Of a stretch of 64,000 nt of DNA, positions 61,196 to 64,000 are shown one piece after another. The translations under genes were made by a program, and so were the position numbers. Position 1 is the first letter of the stretch; the number at the start of each line of letters is the position of its first letter. The notes under the pieces were generated by a model, which saw only the letters and a list, made by a program, of their open reading frames with translations, had not been told where the DNA came from and did no database searches. This DNA is from Aquimarina agarivorans (GTDB taxonomy: Bacteria; Bacteroidota; Bacteroidia; Flavobacteriales; Flavobacteriaceae), in contig NZ_AFPB01000147.1 in the NCBI RefSeq assembly GCF_000218485.1, positions 1-64,000 of the forward strand, read 5' to 3'.

Positions 61196-64000
61196 CTATT
61201 GAATGATCAATTTTTCGAATTGATTTGTACCTTGACCTTTTATTTTTAAGATGTACATTCCTGATTCGATTCCCAATAGCGATAGCGGGACTGTGAGATT
61301 CTCATCAATTTCTACGTTAGTATTAAAAACTGTTGCACCTTGCATATCATAAAGTGTGATATGATGGATACCAACTCGCAATCCAGAAATAGTTACCTGA
61401 TTCGAAGCCGGATTAGGATGAAGTTTCACTAAATTAGCCTCAATATCGATATTTTTTTCTCCTACACGTCTAGAACCGCGTACACAATCACTATTAAATA
61501 CATTTCCTCGATCATTGAGAACCCATATTCTATTATCATCTCCAACAGAAATATGATTGCCAGTTTGGTTTGATTGTTTAGACCATACGCGATTTCCTTC
61601 ATAAAAATATACGCTGCCATTACTTTCAGACAATGCCCATACATTTCCAGTTCCTTCTGCAATACTTATGTCTCTTGCTTTGAAAGTTCCTTTTCGCGAC
61701 CACCTGTCACTACTTAGTTGATAAACAAAACCATCTGTACCTACTATCCAGGGATTACCATCCGAATATACGTCCAGTTTCCTAGCCTTAACAGGAGGAT
61801 TCAGTCGTGTCCAATCTCTTGAAGCGGAATTTCGTCTGTAAACTGCGTCATCATTACCTATAATATACAATTCATTTCTATTGGCGCCTATATCTTTACC
61901 GCTACCACTAATCAGAACCCATCGGTTATCTGGACTATAACGGTATATTTTACCATCTGTCGCAAGAACCATAGGTTGTCCAGCCCCTCCTACATCAACT
62001 CTATCGGCTCGGAAACCACCATCTGGTAAACGTACCCATCTATTATTTACGCGTTCCCAAACACGTCTATTATTACCTACAATAAATGTTTTTCCTAATC
62101 CACTTCCGATATCTCTTCCTCCTCCATTTAATCGGGTGAAATCGCAGAGACCAGCATTTGGATTAGACACAGTTACCCTTCTGCTAACCTCTTTTGTAGC
62201 TCCATCATTATCAGTAGCAACAGCTCTTAGTGTGTAGGTGCCCGCACTTAGATTTTTTAATTGTGAATCATTTTGTGCTGCGAGACCCCAATCATACGGC
62301 GCAGTGTTTTCCTGTCGTACCAGTCTATTGTTAATAAATAACTTCACATTTGAAATGCTGCCATCGCTATCACTGGCATTAACGTTTACAGTCAAATTAC
62401 CAGGTGCAGTAAAAGTTTGATTATTGTTATTAGGCCTTGTAAATGATATCGATGGTTGCGCATTAGTAGATACAACAGGAGGAGTGCCAACCGGAACCAT
62501 GTTGATGTAACCTGACTGAACCCCGACTCCGTTGTTAAACACTTTTACAAATAAATCTCCCGATGATGGATCAGGGAAATAGGTGGTGCTGTTCGATCTA
62601 CGCAGGAATCTAAGTTGACTGTTCTGTTGTACATCTTCTCCAGTTTCAAAGAAAGTTGGTCGCATTACATTCGCCATGCCTTTAAACCTTAAAGTGACAC
62701 TTTGGGATCCATCGGGGATCGAATATTGAAACAGGCTGAACCGAACCCCCTCGGAGTCTAAATCAACAGCACGTGCGAATTCCACCTCGTACTCTTCACC
62801 TAAAACCACCTGAAGTCTCGGACGACGGTTGATCAAGATATCGTCGTCTCGCTCACTGGCATTGCCGCCCATACTGTACTTTCGTCCCTGTCGATTAGTG
62901 ATGGTCCAGCGTGCATTTTCATACGGGCTAGTGTGTCGGCGTTCTAATTGTAATGTAGCGACACGCTTTTTGGTTAGACCAGTGTATCCGCCATCGTCGG
63001 TACGAAGAATGTCACCGTCATTGACATCAATGATCCAGTTGTTGAAGGAGGTTACAATGGTATACCCGGCACCACCACCAATCCCAGAGGTCAACGATCC
63101 ATCAACATCATAAATTGTTTTTTGAGAATACTGGCGATTGACACCACTATTGGTATTTAGCAACTGGTCGTGGCTTCCATCGTTTTCCCAAGACACGCCG
63201 GAGATGGAGGCATCGGGGCGAGTTCGATCGCCAATACCATTTTGAAAGAAGATGCCGTTTCTGGCGAAGCCTGCAATGTGAATATCATCCCAAACGGAAT
63301 AACCGTGATACATGTTCAGCATGACGGGTTGACGGTTTCTTCGAGGACCACCACGCTGATGATTTCCGCGACTATCACCTACAATGAGTCCGCCATCAAT
63401 ACGCATCGGATCCGAGTCCATCATCACGACTTCATTGTCGGCAGCTCGGAAATTAGGGAACTGCAGTGTGACATTGGTTACTAAGGGATAAAGCCCCGTA
63501 GCACTTTTGTATAAAGTCAAGTTTGAAAACACTGGATCGACGTTGTCAAAGTAGGGGACACCTTCGCGGAACCTACCAGCATTGCTAGCTTGGAAACTTC
63601 TATGCCCCGCGGGAATAGCAATAAAACCAGTCCACATCGAGTGCCCTGAGTTGTGATCAAAGCGTCCCATTCGCTCCCTAACGGGATTACGCTGATACAT
63701 CCTTCTAAGGTATGAATTTGATGCCAATAAAGATTCGTTTGGAGTACTGACCGGATTGCCAGGCTGAGCGATCCAATATGCGGTACCTTCTGAACCGGCA
63801 GCAATGTTGCCCACGAATGTATTGTTTACACCGGTGATCCAGTATGCCGCAGTCGTCCTGAAGCGCACCCCGCCGTCACCGAACCGATCAGAGTTATCAA
63901 CGATAAACGGATCGGAAAGATCTCGGGAGCCACCTGTCCTATGAATCCCAAAAGCAATGTTAGCCTCAAACCGATTGCCACGCTCAACACCGCTTTCCAA
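61196..64000 (-). CDS. Large T9SS-secreted mosaic protein: beta-helix, Ig-like domain, tectonin propeller (5' end beyond the window)
   Basis: Partial: 934 residues run to the window edge, so the N-terminus is missing. The visible N-terminal ~500 residues look like a parallel beta-helix with many Asn/Gly turns, resembling bacterial relatives of the CEMIP/G8 hyaluronan-binding type. Next come an Ig-like domain (near 515-615, SDSDGSISNVKLFINNRL), about six tectonin-like propeller repeats (near 620-840, with W-R-L and Y-I-I-G-N units), and a T9SS type A sorting domain (VKLHPNPASNQVTISGL near 858 to the end). It is exported to the cell surface; a carbohydrate-binding or degrading role is inference. 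The 5' part is far richer in G+C than its neighbours. Confidence 0.75.
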   Translation of the reverse strand: MESGVERGNRFEANIAFGIHRTGGSRDLSDPFIVDNSDRFGDGGVRFRTTAAYWITGVNNTFVGNIAAGSEGTAYWIAQPGNPVSTPNESLLASNSYLRRMYQRNPVRERMGRFDHNSGHSMWTGFIAIPAGHRSFQASNAGRFREGVPYFDNVDPVFSNLTLYKSATGLYPLVTNVTLQFPNFRAADNEVVMMDSDPMRIDGGLIVGDSRGNHQRGGPRRNRQPVMLNMYHGYSVWDDIHIAGFARNGIFFQNGIGDRTRPDASISGVSWENDGSHDQLLNTNSGVNRQYSQKTIYDVDGSLTSGIGGGAGYTIVTSFNNWIIDVNDGDILRTDDGGYTGLTKKRVATLQLERRHTSPYENARWTITNRQGRKYSMGGNASERDDDILINRRPRLQVVLGEEYEVEFARAVDLDSEGVRFSLFQYSIPDGSQSVTLRFKGMANVMRPTFFETGEDVQQNSQLRFLRRSNSTTYFPDPSSGDLFVKVFNNGVGVQSGYINMVPVGTPPVVSTNAQPSISFTRPNNNNQTFTAPGNLTVNVNASDSDGSISNVKLFINNRLVRQENTAPYDWGLAAQNDSQLKNLSAGTYTLRAVATDNDGATKEVSRRVTVSNPNAGLCDFTRLNGGGRDIGSGLGKTFIVGNNRRVWERVNNRWVRLPDGGFRADRVDVGGAGQPMVLATDGKIYRYSPDNRWVLISGSGKDIGANRNELYIIGNDDAVYRRNSASRDWTRLNPPVKARKLDVYSDGNPWIVGTDGFVYQLSSDRWSRKGTFKARDISIAEGTGNVWALSESNGSVYFYEGNRVWSKQSNQTGNHISVGDDNRIWVLNDRGNVFNSDCVRGSRRVGEKNIDIEANLVKLHPNPASNQVTISGLRVGIHHITLYDMQGATVFNTNVEIDENLTVPLSLLGIESGMYILKIKGQGTNQFEKLIIQ

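Noticed and set aside
1..64000. CRISPR array, tRNA, rRNA or insertion sequence
   Set aside because: No evenly spaced repeats, no cloverleaf or rRNA sequence and no transposase were found on reading the window.

Overview
The window is AT-rich (roughly one third G+C by eye) and looks like chromosomal DNA of a member of the Bacteroidota, family Flavobacteriaceae. The signs are type IX secretion (T9SS) C-terminal sorting domains, flavobacterial -7 boxes (TAnnTTTG), and Bacteroidota-typical families (DUF4494, DUF4199, DUF6056-like, a TerB-like protein). I see no tRNA, rRNA, CRISPR array or insertion sequence.

Left flank (1-7.0 kb): a multipass membrane protein; an unannotated 200-nt stretch that folds into nested perfect inverted repeats behind a -7 box, probably a small RNA and possibly 6S-like; the leucine genes leuC-leuD-leuA on the minus strand; and a PAS-like/LuxR regulator.

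Centre (7.5-45.6 kb): one long plus-strand locus for an extracellular contractile injection system (eCIS, relative of Afp/PVC and most like the Algoriphagus AlgoCIS type). In order: cap/tube terminator (Afp16-like), an unrecognised 443-aa protein (perhaps a cap adaptor), one sheath protein, two Cys-rich helical proteins of unknown role, two tube proteins (Afp1/Afp5-like), a 53-aa DUF5908 protein, a LysM hub protein (Afp7), a VgrG-like spike (Afp8), a PAAR tip, a gp25-like protein (Afp9), a giant Afp11-like protein (1658 aa), a giant Afp12-like protein (2322 aa) and the tape-measure protein (Afp14). A cargo region follows. It has two large DUF4157 (eCIS core domain) effectors with nearly identical leader modules and different C-termini, each followed by a small protein that looks like an immunity protein. 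It also has a cytoplasmic PAP2/vanadium-haloperoxidase-type enzyme and a short orphan DUF4157 protein. The AAA+ ATPase (Afp15) closes the locus. The first effector has its nuclease-like C-terminus in the -1 frame. I recognise no tail-fibre gene.

Right flank (45.7-64 kb): housekeeping and hypothetical genes. These are an AhpD-like protein, a lipoprotein, lysA, a small T9SS-type protein, sucC, a half-length DUF1456 protein, a TerB-like protein, a secreted carbohydrate-binding-like protein, a divergent trehalose pair (fused OtsA-OtsB and a GH15 hydrolase), fbp, DUF4199, DUF2383 and DUF4494 proteins. Last is a mosaic T9SS-exported protein (beta-helix, Ig-like, tectonin propeller) that runs off the window and is much richer in G+C at its 5' part.
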